From assembly GCA_963978545.1 (NCBI GenBank), contig OZ021722.1, positions 8,709,401 through 8,773,400 on the forward strand: a DNA stretch of 64,000 nt, written 5' to 3'. Below, piece after piece: positions 11,940 to 25,200 of the stretch. A program made the translations under genes and the position numbers. Every line of letters starts with the position of its first letter. Within the stretch, counting starts at the first letter, position 1. Source of the stretch: Linyphia triangularis. Its lineage: Eukaryota; Arthropoda; Arachnida; Araneae; Linyphiidae. The notes under the pieces were generated by a model, which worked only from the letters and a program-made list of their open reading frames with translations, was not told where the DNA came from and ran no database searches.

Positions 11940-12283
11940 AATAATGTCTAAAAATTGCTGTTTTTAATGTTTTCAAACCGATTTTAGGTTAATAAAGTTA
12001 TATTAACTCTCTATTTTAGACTTTTTATTGCAGTAACAAGTTCTTCTTGATAAAAAGAAACTTTTGACACCAACAGAACCTGTTTATGATTGTGCATTGC
12101 TGAGTTATAGCGTTTTTAAAAAATCCAAGATGGCGGACTTTAATTCAAAATTTAAGAATGTTGCCCAAGGAGGATTTTTTGGGACTTTTCTGGAGAAGTT
12201 CAGGGAGACCTAAAAAAACTATTTCAGCAGGAATTAACTTTCTAATAATTATTTCCGTCTCCAACCCTAATTTGCCTATACTA
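11940..12283 (-). repeat. right terminal inverted repeat
   Basis: Reverse complement of 5811-6150, with shared blocks such as CCAAGGAGGATTTTTTGGGA and GCATTGCTGAGTTATAGCG. Confidence 0.85.
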
Positions 12284-12987
12284 TGTTTATTTATTTAAAA
12301 AAAAAAAAAAAGCTTTTTAGCTATGGCTTGCAACATAGCCTATGATCAAATATTGAGGAACATACAAGACAAGTGTATATATTATCATATGAATGAGCCG
12401 TTGGCTATGCTCATTTATAAATATACAATCATGCAGGTATTTCTACTAAAGTATGTTTATAAAATCAAGACCCTAAATAAAGGGTCAAACAAAAATCTTT
12501 TTCAAGTTGAAAATGCTAAATATAAATTTAGTATAAAATAAATATTCAATTATTAAAACAATCGATTCAGTTGTTGGCTTATTCTAAAAGTCATGAATAC
12601 AAACTGATTTTAAGTGAAAAGTATGTTTACAAGTTATCCAAAACAGGGCCTTTAACAAACAGCTTTGCTATGCTGTCATATAAAAAATCAATAAAACATT
12701 GGTATCAAATAAAAGAAATTAACAAAAAATTGTTTCATGGTTAATAACATAGGCCAAAAGACACATTTTTTAGCGGTAAATAACTTGTGAATCTAACTTA
12801 AAAATGACTTCATAAATTTAGCCGCACAATTAAGTTATTACTTGTTGCATTGTAAAATAAAGCCATCAGAACTGAAAGTATCAAATAAAATTTAATAAAA
12901 AACTTCAAGGACTATAACTTAGGATTTTTTTTAAAAATCAACTTTCATTTATTAATAATACCCCCACAAAAAGTGAAAACTTATCAA

Positions 12988-13440
12988 TTAAGGGGTCTGG
13001 GACTAAAAATTCCTAAATCTTTATTTTTAGACTTATTTTTCTGAATTTTTTTTATGCAGTAATGTATGATGCTTTGAAACTTAACAACTATTTTAAATTT
13101 TCAAATTAAAAAAAAAAAAATTTAAATTAAAAAACTTCAAAATAATATTTCCTAAATTTGATATAACGAAAAAACTTTTTTAAAAAATCGCTTCATTTTG
13201 CATAAAACGACTTCTTATAAATCATAAAAATATTGTCTTCATGATTTTTCAATTAATAAATAGAAAAATAAAAAATGCATAAAATACTACGCGCAAAAAA
13301 ACTTCTTTAAAAAAAAAGTTAAATAAAAAAACATAATTCCTGAAGACAAAATTAAAGAAATATATATGAAAAATAACTGTGGAAAGTTTCATAGCTTTAT
13401 AACAAGTAGTTTTTAAGTTAAAAATTTGGAGTCGAACAAA
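12988..13440. repeat. TTAAGGG..TGGGAC MITE family, copy 2 (right end missing)
   Basis: The left edge TTAAGGGGTCTGGGACTAAA is followed by an interior shared with 40160-40715 (for example TATTGTCTTCATGATTTTTC). No matching right terminus was found. Confidence 0.55.
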
Positions 13441-13904
13441 AGATTTACGAATACATGCGGCATGAAATTTTTTCTGATAAAGGCTGAAAGGGTGCTATTT
13501 GCAACGGAAAAGGGCAGGTAGGACTCTGGCAAAACCAACATTTAAATGCAAAACCAAATTTCCTAGGATTATCATCAGAAATGAAAATTTGCTGCTTGCG
13601 TATTATCCCATAAACCGATTGCAATACAAAAAATGTAGTCGTTCAAAACGGTCGATCCATATGGTTACCCATTATGCTGCACAGCCTAGGCATTCTACGG
13701 GAATAACCCGACACTGGTTTTAGAGAATCTCCGAGGAGACCAGGCGGTTAAAACTTTTTGTCGCCAACAGACATTATAATACCAAAGTATCATAAATTCA
13801 ATGTACAAAATGTCAGATATAAGAATTTTATTTGGGTTCTTACACTTTTCCAACCTTGGTTGTACACAAGATGGAAAAACTGAAAAACAAAATTACTTTT
13901 ATCA

Positions 13905-14271
13905 AGGTGGCCACGGAATCCAGGAAAAAAAGTCCCCCACCCCCACAGATTTCTAATAAAAAATCCCTGATTTTAAGGCAAACTTCATTTAAAAATTTCC
14001 CCAATTTTTCCAGATGTATAGATCAAATAAAAGATTTATGCCAATTTTTTTTTAAATAGTTTTGGCAATGATGAAAAGTTTAAATTGTACAGTAACCTGA
14101 AACGATTACCACAATTCTCCGGAAAAATGAAGCCAAAATACGTATGAACAGAGAACGTACCTTCAAAACATAAAAAAAAATCTGATTTTTGCAAAATTTA
14201 AAAAAAAATTCCTGACACTTCCCTGATTTTTTTCAGAATCATTTCCTTGATTTCCAGGTTCTGTGGCCACT
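13905..14271. mobile_element. GTGGCYAC-ended MITE, copy 2
   Basis: The ends GGTGGCCACGGAATCCAGG and CCAGGTTCTGTGGCCAC are inverted. The interior matches the 865-1487 copy (TTTTTCCAGATGTATAGAT, AGTTTTGGCAATGATG). Confidence 0.65.
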
Positions 14272-16239
14272 ATGTTTGTTTATAAGGACAAACTTGATAA
14301 TTTTTAATTCAAGAACAAATAAACAGAAAAGCAAAACACTAAAACAAAAATCTGACTAAATTACAACTCATTTTATAAACATATACTGTATAATTAATAA
14401 GACTAGAAGAACTGAAGTCAATAGAATGCATCATAAGACAGGAAGTGGCAATACATTAATGAGTCATACCAATTTGTGACATCTAAATACCAGTGACAAA
14501 AAAATTCTGGCTAAGGTTCTACTGATTTCTATAAACAATCAATTTAAAAAATATATACTAATGCAGAGGAATATAATTTATGCCAATTTTATATATATTT
14601 AGAAAAAAAAAGTTGATATAAAATTCAAAGATGATGCAAATCTAATTAAAATTACAAAAAAAAATTTACAAATATTTGGATGTTTTTTATAACACCAGTT
14701 TGTGTATAAAATGTAAGAATAACTAAAACTATCAAACCCCTTCTGTTAGTAACTATTTTAACACTACTAAAGTGTAAAAAAAACAATTGCAATTTACCTA
14801 AATAACAAAAAACAGCGGTTCACCCAATTTCTAAGTCAGACACTCTAGAAGTGCAGATGTAAATATAAATCTAAAAAAACTAATGTACACAACATGGATG
14901 AGGATGATAATCTTGAAGAGTAACACTTTTGGGAAATCTTTCAGGGAAAAAATTGAAATCAATAATACTAAGTCATCTTGAATTCCAACCCCACAGATTT
15001 TTTTAATCAAGCAACATATGGCAGATACAAATTGTAATTTTAAACTCGCCAGCAAACAGTATTTCCTAAACGTTAAGTTAAAGGAAGTAGGAACATATAT
15101 ATGTTTCTTTTAAATCTAATCGGTGAACGTAAAACATTAAATACAATTTTCAAATATTTTAAAAATAACTCTCAGATTAGTGTTTCCTGGAGGTATAATT
15201 GCTTTTATAACAAAGGATATTGGTGTCAAAAAAAAATTACGGATTTGTAAACAAACCCTTTAAATGTCTGAAAGGAGGGGCAAACATCAGATCCAAATAC
15301 TTTGAATACAAATACTAGAAACTTACCGCAAACACAAAAGAAAGAGTGAACGTATCCAGTTGGTTATTGAATTTTTACAAAAATACAACGATATGTCCCA
15401 AGAAAATGCATTTTAATGTTCTGTCTAAGCCTAACACACAAAATATCAGTTTCAGTTTTCATTGCAACAATCGTTACTATTTTTAGAAATAATTTTAATA
15501 CGTCATTAGCTGACAGTCAAACAAATGTAAATAAATTTTTCGTCGACCCTGGGTAAGAAAACGTCACTTTTTAAGTTTGGAGGAAATTCGTCAGCATCTT
15601 TCTAAAATCACATTCATTCCATATTCGTCATCCACCAATCCAATAACACAGCAGTAGAATGTTACAGTAGTAGTTTTTTTTTATTTGAACGAAACCAGCA
15701 GCAACCTTGTGACAGCCCCCGCGGCCTTGTAATAAATAACAATAAAAAAAAATGCAAAAATACAGGAAACTAAAAACTATATCTCAATTAAATAGTAAAA
15801 AGACTATTGGAAGGAAATCTTACCAGAGAATATTAAATCTTACTGCTATGATGACACACAAATAAAATTCCACTCCACATCTTTCTTTATGAAATGCCTC
15901 TTCCAGTTACATCAAACAAAGAAATCATGAGAATATCCATCTGCGTATCCTACTATTATCTGCTCAACGGTAAAAAATACCAAAAATTATCAGATAATTC
16001 ATCTTGAGATATCAGCTGACGTGCTTGCCATTTCCTACCACTGCTGTTACCACGTTGTTTTGATTTTCGTTCACTGTTGACTGCACTGTCGCAATTTCTT
16101 CCTGGGATTCTGCTGCATGGTTTTGTTGTGATGTAATAATTGTTTTACATGAATTGACCGTGAAATTAACGAAGCGTTTATTGTAGACTACTTCTAATTC
16201 CCGGTAAAGAATCCAGCATTGGTTTATTTTCTGCTTCAG

Positions 16240-16282
16240 AAACCAATTCAATCAAGCAGCGACACATCACTCCAAACGAAAT
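16240..16282 (+). CDS. DDX54: DDX54 probable first recognisable exon, ends in AT of a split ATG
   Basis: The acceptor TTTATTTTCTGCTTCAG precedes 16240 and the strong donor GTGAGT is at 16283-16288. The exon ends in AT, and the next exon begins with G, so an ATG is formed across the junction, reading [19 protein letters not shown], with a purine at -3 and G at +4. Either this ATG is the start codon, or the exon is coding throughout (frame [14 protein letters not shown]) and more N-terminus lies upstream. The frame is open back to a TAA near 16169. Confidence 0.5.
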
Positions 16283-19200
16283 GTGAGTACTTGGGACCCA
16301 GTAATTTCATGAGCCTCGAGTAATGTTACTATTTCGTGTGTAATCATTTGAATAAAGTTTATCACATTTTCATGTTACTAATCTCTCCTATGTTGTGTAT
16401 TTTCAAAGACTAACTGGGTTGAAATGTAGTGTTATGAAGAATTAGACTATTTTCAATTTTATTTACTTGAAGGGGTTAACAATTCCAACACTGATTGCTG
16501 TCAGACACAATCATTACAAAACATTAGTTTATAGTGTGTTTATGGATTAATTACTGGTGATCTAAAATTTGGTGTGTCCTCGTTCCCGAAACGTTTTATT
16601 GAAAATCACTCCTCGATCTGCATCCTGGTTTGTCATGTACATGCTGGAGCTCTGACCAAATGCAGATTAACAGTAAAATGCCTTTCACCAGCAAACGACT
16701 GGATAATCAGTTCAAACAAAGCTCGGTTAAGATTTACTGTAAGGTCCCCCTTGGCGACTTTTTTAAAAAATTGCCAAATTGAAAATGACGTCATATGGCT
16801 GTGTCATCAAATCTAAAATGGCGTTAAAACATGCCATGTTGACAAATGGCCAAGGGTTATCGGAAAACCTTGGCTACGGTTTGCCACATTCGGCAATAAT
16901 TATTAATATTAATTGTATTAATAATTATTAATAGTACAATAAAAATTAAGGTGAATTACATTTTGATTGATTTTTTGCTGTGTGATTTTGGACTTTAAAA
17001 AATAATTATCAATAAACTTAAATCTAAAGGCGAAAATTTTTATGGTAGACACTGTCGATATAACTATTGGGCACAATCTCTAAAATTTTGTAAAGGGCCC
17101 TGAAAACATGATGTGTTTTGGGCCACGACGACTGAAAGTTAGGCCTTAAACAGCGCATTGAGAAAACAACGATGGTGCGGGGGGGGGGGGTCATGAGTTT
17201 CCTCGTGGCCAGTCGGCAATGTTTGGCCATGAAAACATGAGTTAACTCGTAGCCAGTCAACAATGTGTTAACTTTGTATGAGATCCCTCTGACTAGTTCA
17301 AGTCAAAATACTGTTATGACAATATCTAAAAGAAATGTTCAATATCGTGATACATTTAATTTATTATGTCTCTAGGGATGACATGGATATGTCCCAAGTT
17401 ATTCCTCACAAAAAGGAAAAGAAGAAGAAATCGGGAGGATTCCAGTCAATGAGTGAGATATAAAAATATTACAATATGTATTTGTTATTCAATTTAGTAA
17501 TTCATATCGTATTACTGTGTATCTTTTAACTAAGAATTGTGAATTAGGTCATTCAACAGTTTGTAAATTAGGTATTAGTATAATTATCCTGTCAACCTTT
17601 CCTTACAAAAAATTTCTCAATTCTTAAATCTCTTTCCTATTGCCAAAATAAATTTTGTCATTTATTGAGTGTTTAGTCATGACATCTTTCCCTTTCAAAA
17701 GGACTGTAAGGTCACATGTATTCTTATTATCATCCAATCAACCGTTGTCTTTTTGTTGCCAGTCGACTACATGAACCATTAGATTGAACAACTATTTTAT
17801 TTTTTATAAGTAAGTTCTTAACAAAGTTCAATCACCAGGATTATTCTAACGAAATTTGATTTCCTGGACTACAGTCCATGATGCATTTGGGTCAAACCAC
17901 GTCAGATCAAACAAAATAATGGAAAAAGTTCACCCACCGTCTCGGATTTTCTCCAAATTTTGTATAATGGAAATATGAGCTAGGATGGCCACAAATCTCA
18001 ATTTTGAAGGCTCCATGATTTTTTATTACTGAGAAATTAATTATTGTAACTTTAACATTTTCCATGAAATGCGCCATTTTTTTTCTTAATTTCTTAAATA
18101 ACTCCCTACTTGTACAAGTTACTGAAGTGAAAGTTTGTTTCTAGGGGTAACTTTTTAAGCTGATTTCAAAAATGCAATCAGAAATTGTGTATCTTCTATG
18201 GTTTTTGCATTAAACATTTTTTTGCTAAAAAAAATTCAAGAATTTTTTTCGACATGTTTGATCAGGAGCACATGTTTTAAATTTTTATATGTTGTAAAGA
18301 TGGTATACCACTACTTCCAGAAAAAAATTCATCTTGGCTTTCTGTCTCAGAGCTGAGAAAAAAATTATTGAACTTTCACCAATAACGACTATAGGTGACG
18401 AGGTGTTTTTCTCTATACATCCAACAAAAGCTTTATTATGCATACAGTTTAACTTTTCTAGTAGCACATTCAAGGCATAAAAAATACAATAATGCAAATA
18501 TGGTATATATATGTATGTTCAAAACATAATTTATAGACTTTAATAGCATATTACTTCCATATCCGATTTTAATTTAAAATATACGACAGTGTACACAGAC
18601 TACAACTATAATTAATATTTTAAACAAACAATATAAAACAGAATAGAAATAAAAGAAAAAGCTATTTTTTAGCTGATCTGAACTTATTAAGTAAGACACT
18701 AATACTTTTAATCATGTTGCTGTCAAGAACATATTGTCGTCCAGTGCTACCTTTCACGGAAGGTGCTGGTGTCACACACAACACATGCTCAAAAGGAACG
18801 AAGCAACTATCTTCTCTAGAAGGCCAAGATAATACATTAGTGTTGGTATGTCTCTGCATAAAATTTATCAGCAAGTCTGTTTCATCTTAATGCTTCTCCA
18901 TAATACAGCCAATGAACCAGTTGTCATCATATACTGCAGCTACATAAACTCCTGGTTGCTAGTCATTTGCTTACATGCTTTTTTCTGATAGTGAAACTAA
19001 CTTTTAATCCCGAATTTGCATCATCTAATGACAATCGATACAGGGTCAACACGTCATTGTTGTTTGGAACAAACCTGTGATAACTGCAAGTTCCAGGTAT
19101 TGTTTTCACGGTCTGAAAACGGGTTTCCAAGCTTTTGGCGTGTTTCTCAACATCAGCATGGGAAGCAAAAACAAAATTTATATGATGTATGTTAGAATTA

Positions 19201-22200
19201 GCCCAGTTAAATAAATCAAGAAGGGTAAGTATGTGGTTGTTCTGGGTAGCATGCAAACTTGCATGAGTTATAAGTCTTTTTACTGTGCAGCCAATCCCAT
19301 CACATGGACTTTTCCCATGTGAAGTGGCGAAGAAGTTCAATTCAGCAGGGATGTTGAAATCTGTCTCATGCAAGCACAAATTAATGAAGTTTTTATATTG
19401 TGCACTTGAACCATCACTAAAATAGTGCATGTATTTTAAATCTGGCAATACTTAATACGTTGTATAATTACTTTTAGAAAGTAGTCGGTGCAAGAGTTAA
19501 TAATTTCAGGATCTCTTGTCCAGATGAAATTTTACATTTTTCTTTTAAAAGTTCAATCAAGCACTCTAAATCTTCACATAAAACACATTATTTTTTATCA
19601 TTTGGTTGAGCCAGAGTCTCTGGAGGAACATTTAGCACTGTTGCAAATTTCTTCTGCAAAACAGAACTAACTTCTGCTGATTTTCTTTTCGCGTAGCTTT
19701 GTCATTGTTTTTTATTTACCCCATGCAGCTTGACAGGTGTGCATCCAAGATTTGTAATACTTTGATTCAAAGCTTCAGCAGCTTCCGAGACAAAAAGTTC
19801 CTAAGGTGCACTTTCAGGCTGCCCCTTTGAAATAGCCTCATTATTGCATGATTATTCAGTACCTGTTATTCGAGTTCAACACTGGGGACATAATTTTTGC
19901 CCTGGTTTAAGATAGCTGTTTTTTTTTAAAAATTCCAATGACACAAATCTCAAACTCTTCTTGATACCTCAACTGTGTGAATGAAATGGATCACCACAGT
20001 ATCTGTGAAGTTGCTCACATGCAGAAAGCAAATTTTTTTCATGGTGAATACAAATGGTTGCATTATTATTAAATTGCTCTTTTGGAATTTCAGACCTAAG
20101 TGCAATAACTTCAATTTGCTTCTCTAAAGCTATTCTATTAAAAAAATCCTATTCGTCTTGAATAATTGGTTACATGACACTCGGTCTGCTATCTATCGCC
20201 AACTGTGCACTTTGACAATGTATCTAACATTGTTATGAATACTTGCCTTAACAATATACAGTAACACCTATTTTAAATTCTTATACTTAAAACCTTCCAT
20301 AAAACTAATCAGAACATAATTTTTTAACTCTCTGTTAATGATAAATAGGTATTCTAACTGACAAGGCTCCAAATCTATATAATCCTTAGTCTAGACTTCA
20401 AGGTCACCAAAGATTTTTTGGCTGATTGTCAGAATTAAAAGTATATCTTCATAAAAAAAAATTGTATTGCCCTATATTGCATACATTTTGTGTGTGTGTG
20501 TGAACAGAAAAATATTCAGTTTATAGTCGTTCTTTGTGAAAATTCAATAATTTTTTTCTCAGCTCTGAGACAGAAAGCCAAGATGAATTTTTTTCTGGAA
20601 GTAGTGGTATACCATCTTTGCAACATATAAAAATTTAAAACATGTGCTCCTGATCAACCATGTCGAAAAAAACTCTTGAATTTTTTTTGCAAAAAATTGT
20701 TTAATGCAAAAACTATAGAAGATACACAATGTCTGATTGCATTTTTGAAATCAGCTTAAAAAGTTACCCCTAGAAACAAATTTTCACTTCAGTAACTTGT
20801 ACAGGTAAGGAGTTATTTAAGAAATTAAGGGGGAAAATGGTGCATCTCGTTTAAAATGTTAAAGTTACAATAATTAATTTCTCAGTAATTAAAAATCATG
20901 GAGCCTTCAAAATTGAGATTTGTGGCCATCCTAGCTCATAATTTCATTACACAAAATTTGGGGGAAATCTGAGACGTTGGGTGAACTACACTGTTTGATC
21001 TGACGTGGTTTGACCCATTTGTGCATTCAACTTTGATGGTATTAAAATTATTTTCAATAGCTAGTTCATTCAGATTTGCCAAAAGTGTTGATATCAAGAG
21101 AATAGTTTGATAATTGACGAGATATTATGTAATTAGCATAAAACATTTTACTCGACTATTTTTAAATTTCTTAGCATAATACTTTATAAGTTTCTATGCT
21201 ATACACTTCTACTTTTAACACTATTTTGCAATTAAAATTAATCTAAGAAAATATTTTATAAAAGCTGGTTTGTTTCATTCTTAACCTTTAACTGCTATAA
21301 GCGGTCTGACAGACCGCGAGTCATTTTTTGTGGAATGCTTCCACCCCCTAAAATATTGCATCTTTGACTTTTATATTAATTTTTCTGATACTATGTTTCT
21401 TAAACTTTAAACTGGTGTTCATTAATTTGTTTGGTGTAGTTTGGACCATGTGTAGCTCTTGCGCAAAAAACCTCAAACCATCCAAACACAGCAGTTAAAG
21501 GTTAATTTGCTAAAAGTAAATCATTTGTCTAATTTTAAATAAAAGTTTGATATTTAACTATTCAAGAAATTATAATCTATGTTTTGTTTAGATTCAAGTG
21601 TGCTATGCTAATTGTTGATGCAAATTATCTTAATCGCGACACATTTTCTGTCTTTTGTAGATCTTAGCTATCCTGTACTTCGGGCCATTCTTAAGAAAGG
21701 ATACAAAATTCCTACTCCTATCCAAAGAAAGGTATTAAATATTCTAACAAATTTGTTTCAGAATGAATTTTTAAATAACATAATCATAATATTTGTATTT
21801 CCTATTGTAGTCGAGCCATTTTTTTAATCAATTTTTTTTTAATAAACTTTTGGTCTAAGAATGATTTTAAATAGAGTGTGCAGCAGGTTGCTCTACAGAA
21901 AATCAGAAATGTGTGTAACTGATATTTATTACTAAAAGTATACTAATAAAATCGTAAAAAATTGCAGTTTCAAATTGCAATAAGATGTTTTAATTATTAC
22001 ACAAATTCTTTTTTCTCCTTTAAAATATCTTTTCTGCATCTATCTTGTGAAGATTCAAAACTTAAAATTAAGTATTTGTTATATTAGAAAAAGAAAGAAA
22101 AAATACAGCAATTGGTTCTGCATCGAATGACACTCCACACTGTTATATTCTCTTTTATTTAAGTTAGTTTTAAAAATAAACAGTCCAATTATTGTTTAAA

Positions 22201-25200
22201 AAATCTAATGAAAACCAAAAATGCGCACGAAAGTTATTAAATTTTATAGGTTTTTGTTTTAAATATAACTTCTTTGAATGATTATCTGCAGGCTTTCATT
22301 TCACATTTGTGAACATTACTTTAATATTTATAAAAAATTAAAAGTTTATATTTTTTATCTCAACACCACTATGTACTAGTATTATTATATCTCCCTTTAA
22401 CTATCTTGGTTATACTATCTTCCTTTAAGCATCAAGATTTTGGAAAAATATATTTTTTTTAATAACAAATTTAATCAAATGCCTGATTTTCTGTAAAATG
22501 ACCCAGCTAAGAGCTTGTAGCCGATGTCTTCCAAAAGGATCCTCAAAGTAAAGACGGGTTTCTCTGCGTTTATATTACTGAATTTATTGTAAGAAAATTT
22601 ACTGATTATTTAGTTCACCAATATATATATATATATATTTGGTTGTTTTACCAATTTTTGCTTGCTTGGCGTTATAATTTTTTGTAATTAACAAGTCAAT
22701 TGTTAATTATGTACCATCGTAGAAGTAGTATTTTGCGTGTTCATTTCATCGTCCGCAGGTCACCAGTGTAGCCCTACATCCATATCAACTAAATGATCCT
22801 AAAGTTAAAGACGGGTATAACTCGGCTTTTATACCACTGAATTTATTGTAAACTAATTTACTGGTAGGAATGTGCAACGTCATCTGTTGGGTGGCTGCTA
22901 CAAGCTAAACTGTACTATGTTAAGTATTTATTTTTCAAACAGATATAAAATACATAAATGAGTTGACTGCACTTATATGAGTCGATTCAAATGCTATAAA
23001 CTAAATTGACTTAGATTGTATAATGCAGTTTAATACTACAAACTGTATAAATTAAACTATCAAACAATTTTTAGTTGTTTTTATTGTATATGTCTTCATT
23101 TCTAATTTTATACATGCAGGCTTATATTAATGTTTGATTATCCTGTTATTTTTTTAAAAAACAATTTAACTCAAGTTTGTTTTTATTTTTAAGGCCATAC
23201 CAGTAATAATGGAGGGGAAGAATGTCATGGCCATGGCAAGGACTGGAAGTGGTAAAACTGCAGCTTTCTTGGTCCCTATGTTAGAAAAACTGAAAGGCAG
23301 AGTGGCTAAACAAGGAGCAAGAGCAATCATTTTCTCACCAACAAGAGAACTTGCAACACAGACTCTCAAATTCACTAGAGAAGTAAGATAAAATATAAAT
23401 TTCTTGAAGTTCTAATATAGACAGAAACATGCCTTTATTTCTTAGTTGCTACTTCCTAAACATAGCGACTTATTTTTGGAATTAATAAGCTTTATTTTAA
23501 AGGATTTGAATGGACAATTACTAGACACCATAAAACTTTGTGTTATAATATTTTACTTTAGTGGTGCTCAACCTATAAAGAATTTTGTGTCATTCTACAT
23601 TAATTATCATTGTCAATGTTTATTATTTGGAATATAAATTGTTCTCTGTGTTCAACTAAATGTCCACTCATATAAACTACCCCACATAGAAATTAATAAA
23701 CTTTCAAGATAAACCAAAAATATAAGGCAGTTTCAATGTAATCCATTGTCAGCATTGAAATGCAAAAACTAGTTCATAGGCATTTAAGGATTCACAATCA
23801 ATTTCTCATTGATTTATCCTTTTATGAAATCTCGTTAATAGAATACTACTGGAAGAAAGGTTCTCTACATTGGAAGAATTCTAGTATTTCAAATCATAAC
23901 CAATCTGTCATGCATAAAATGAGCAATCGCTGTTTGTGATTCTCGATTATGCTAATTGATCTTAGAAAGGATAAGTTTGTGCAGGATTTCCAACTTGTGA
24001 TATTGAGAGCTTTAAATTTCTGTAGATAATTTAGGATAAGTTTGTTCAATTGCAAGCATTTTACTAAATAATAGGCTGTAGCATTTTTTATACTTTCGAA
24101 CCATCCTTCCCTCTAAAAAAGTGCTTAAGCTACAACTTTCGGTAAAACTATGGTAAAATATCTGAAACCCAGAAATATCTAAAGTGTGGATGCTTTCCCT
24201 CTTTTTATCTTTATATATATATATATATTATATGGCTGGAAGTTTGAAATGATGACAGTGAAAACAAAGTGGTTGGGGATAAAATTCTGATTGACTAATT
24301 AGTTGAAGTATTAGGCACTACAATTAAAGGACTAAAGCTGCTAAACTTTATTTCAGAATCGTAAATAATGGGGATCCTCAAAATATTTGGAAATTGTAGT
24401 CAAAAGCCAAAACTATTAAAACAGCTAACCTTAAAATAAAACGATATAAGGGGCTTTTTAGTTTATTTCATTTATATATTTTATTAATTTTGTGTATAAA
24501 TAATAATATGTTTTAAAATCCAAAATTTTCCAGAATCCTGAAGTCCCAGCGATTCAAGATTTGAACAGGGTTCCCACGGTCATTGAAATCATTAAAAGTG
24601 CTTAATATTTTTGAACTTGTTTTCAAGGCTTTGAAAATGCTTAGAGATGCTTAAAAGTCCTTGAAAATGCTTAGAGGTCCTTAAAAGTCCTTAATTTTTG
24701 CAGATGTTGTGTGCCCAACTGCAAAAGTTATAAAAGTACAACTCAGACTTGCTATCCCCGCGTAACCGCCACATATCTGCACCGTATCGGAATTCTCGAA
24801 CGTATTTGTATTATGCATCTTCCAACTTGTAACTTTTTTGGTAAAATGTATTTTATTAAAAATTTATGTATAAACATGATGTCTGAAAACAAATTTTCAA
24901 AGGTGCTTAAAAACATTATTTAGGTCCTTAAAAGTCATTGATTTTCATTCTGTAATTTGAGTGGGAACCCTGTTGAAATGCTCTACTGTACTATGTAGGG
25001 AGCAAATATTTATTTATATATATAATGACCATGAGATGGAAATAGCATACATTGTCTTACCCGCACCTTGAATTGCTGTTGGCTGTGTCTTCTTATCTTA
25101 TGACAAGTTAAAAACCTCAATTTTGAGGTCTATGAAACATTTTAAAGGTTGAATAGATAATGAATTTATAACGGAAGGGGGGGGGGGGGGAACTATACTG

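Larger units (their letters stand above)
5811..12283 (+). mobile_element. 6.5 kb Mutator-like DNA transposon with long TIRs and two ORFs
   Basis: The sequence from 5811 reads TAGTATAGGCAAATTAG, then CGGAAATAATTATTAGAAAG, and returns as its reverse complement ending at 12283. Matching inverted blocks on both sides include CCCAAAAAATCCTCCTTGGG and CGCTATAACTCAGCAATGC. Between the arms lie, on the plus strand, a Mutator-like transposase with one frameshift (6857-8564) and a decayed second ORF (about 9250-11790). No 8-9 bp target duplication could be read, so the exact edges may be off by several bases. Two ORFs inside long TIRs mark this as a once-autonomous element. Confidence 0.85.
12284..16239. 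other. DNA between the Mutator-like element and DDX54
   Basis: No conserved gene is seen. Repeats are present at 12988-13440 and 13905-14271. The DDX54 transcription start must lie in or upstream of this stretch. A donor-like GGTAAG at 15550-15555 could end a non-coding first exon, but this is a guess. Confidence 0.45.
17889..21016 (-). mobile_element. 3.1 kb long-TIR DNA transposon with dead transposase (possibly Sola)
   Basis: The ends GGGTCAAACCACGTCAGATC and GATCTGACGTGGTTTGACCC are exact inverted copies. Homology continues inward for about 500 bp on each side. ATTT flanks both ends (17885-17888 and 21017-21020), fitting a 4-bp target duplication. The interior carries a decayed minus-strand transposase. 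The 4-bp duplication and transposase style suggest the Sola superfamily; low confidence on that name. It sits in a DDX54 intron in antisense orientation. Confidence 0.85.

Noticed and set aside
13499..13723. Basic 74-codon frame upstream of DDX54
   Set aside because: No recognisable protein, no splice support, surrounded by repeats.
16012..16251. Minus-strand 79-codon frame opposite the DDX54 5' exon
   Set aside because: No similarity recognised; overlaps the probable DDX54 exon on the other strand.
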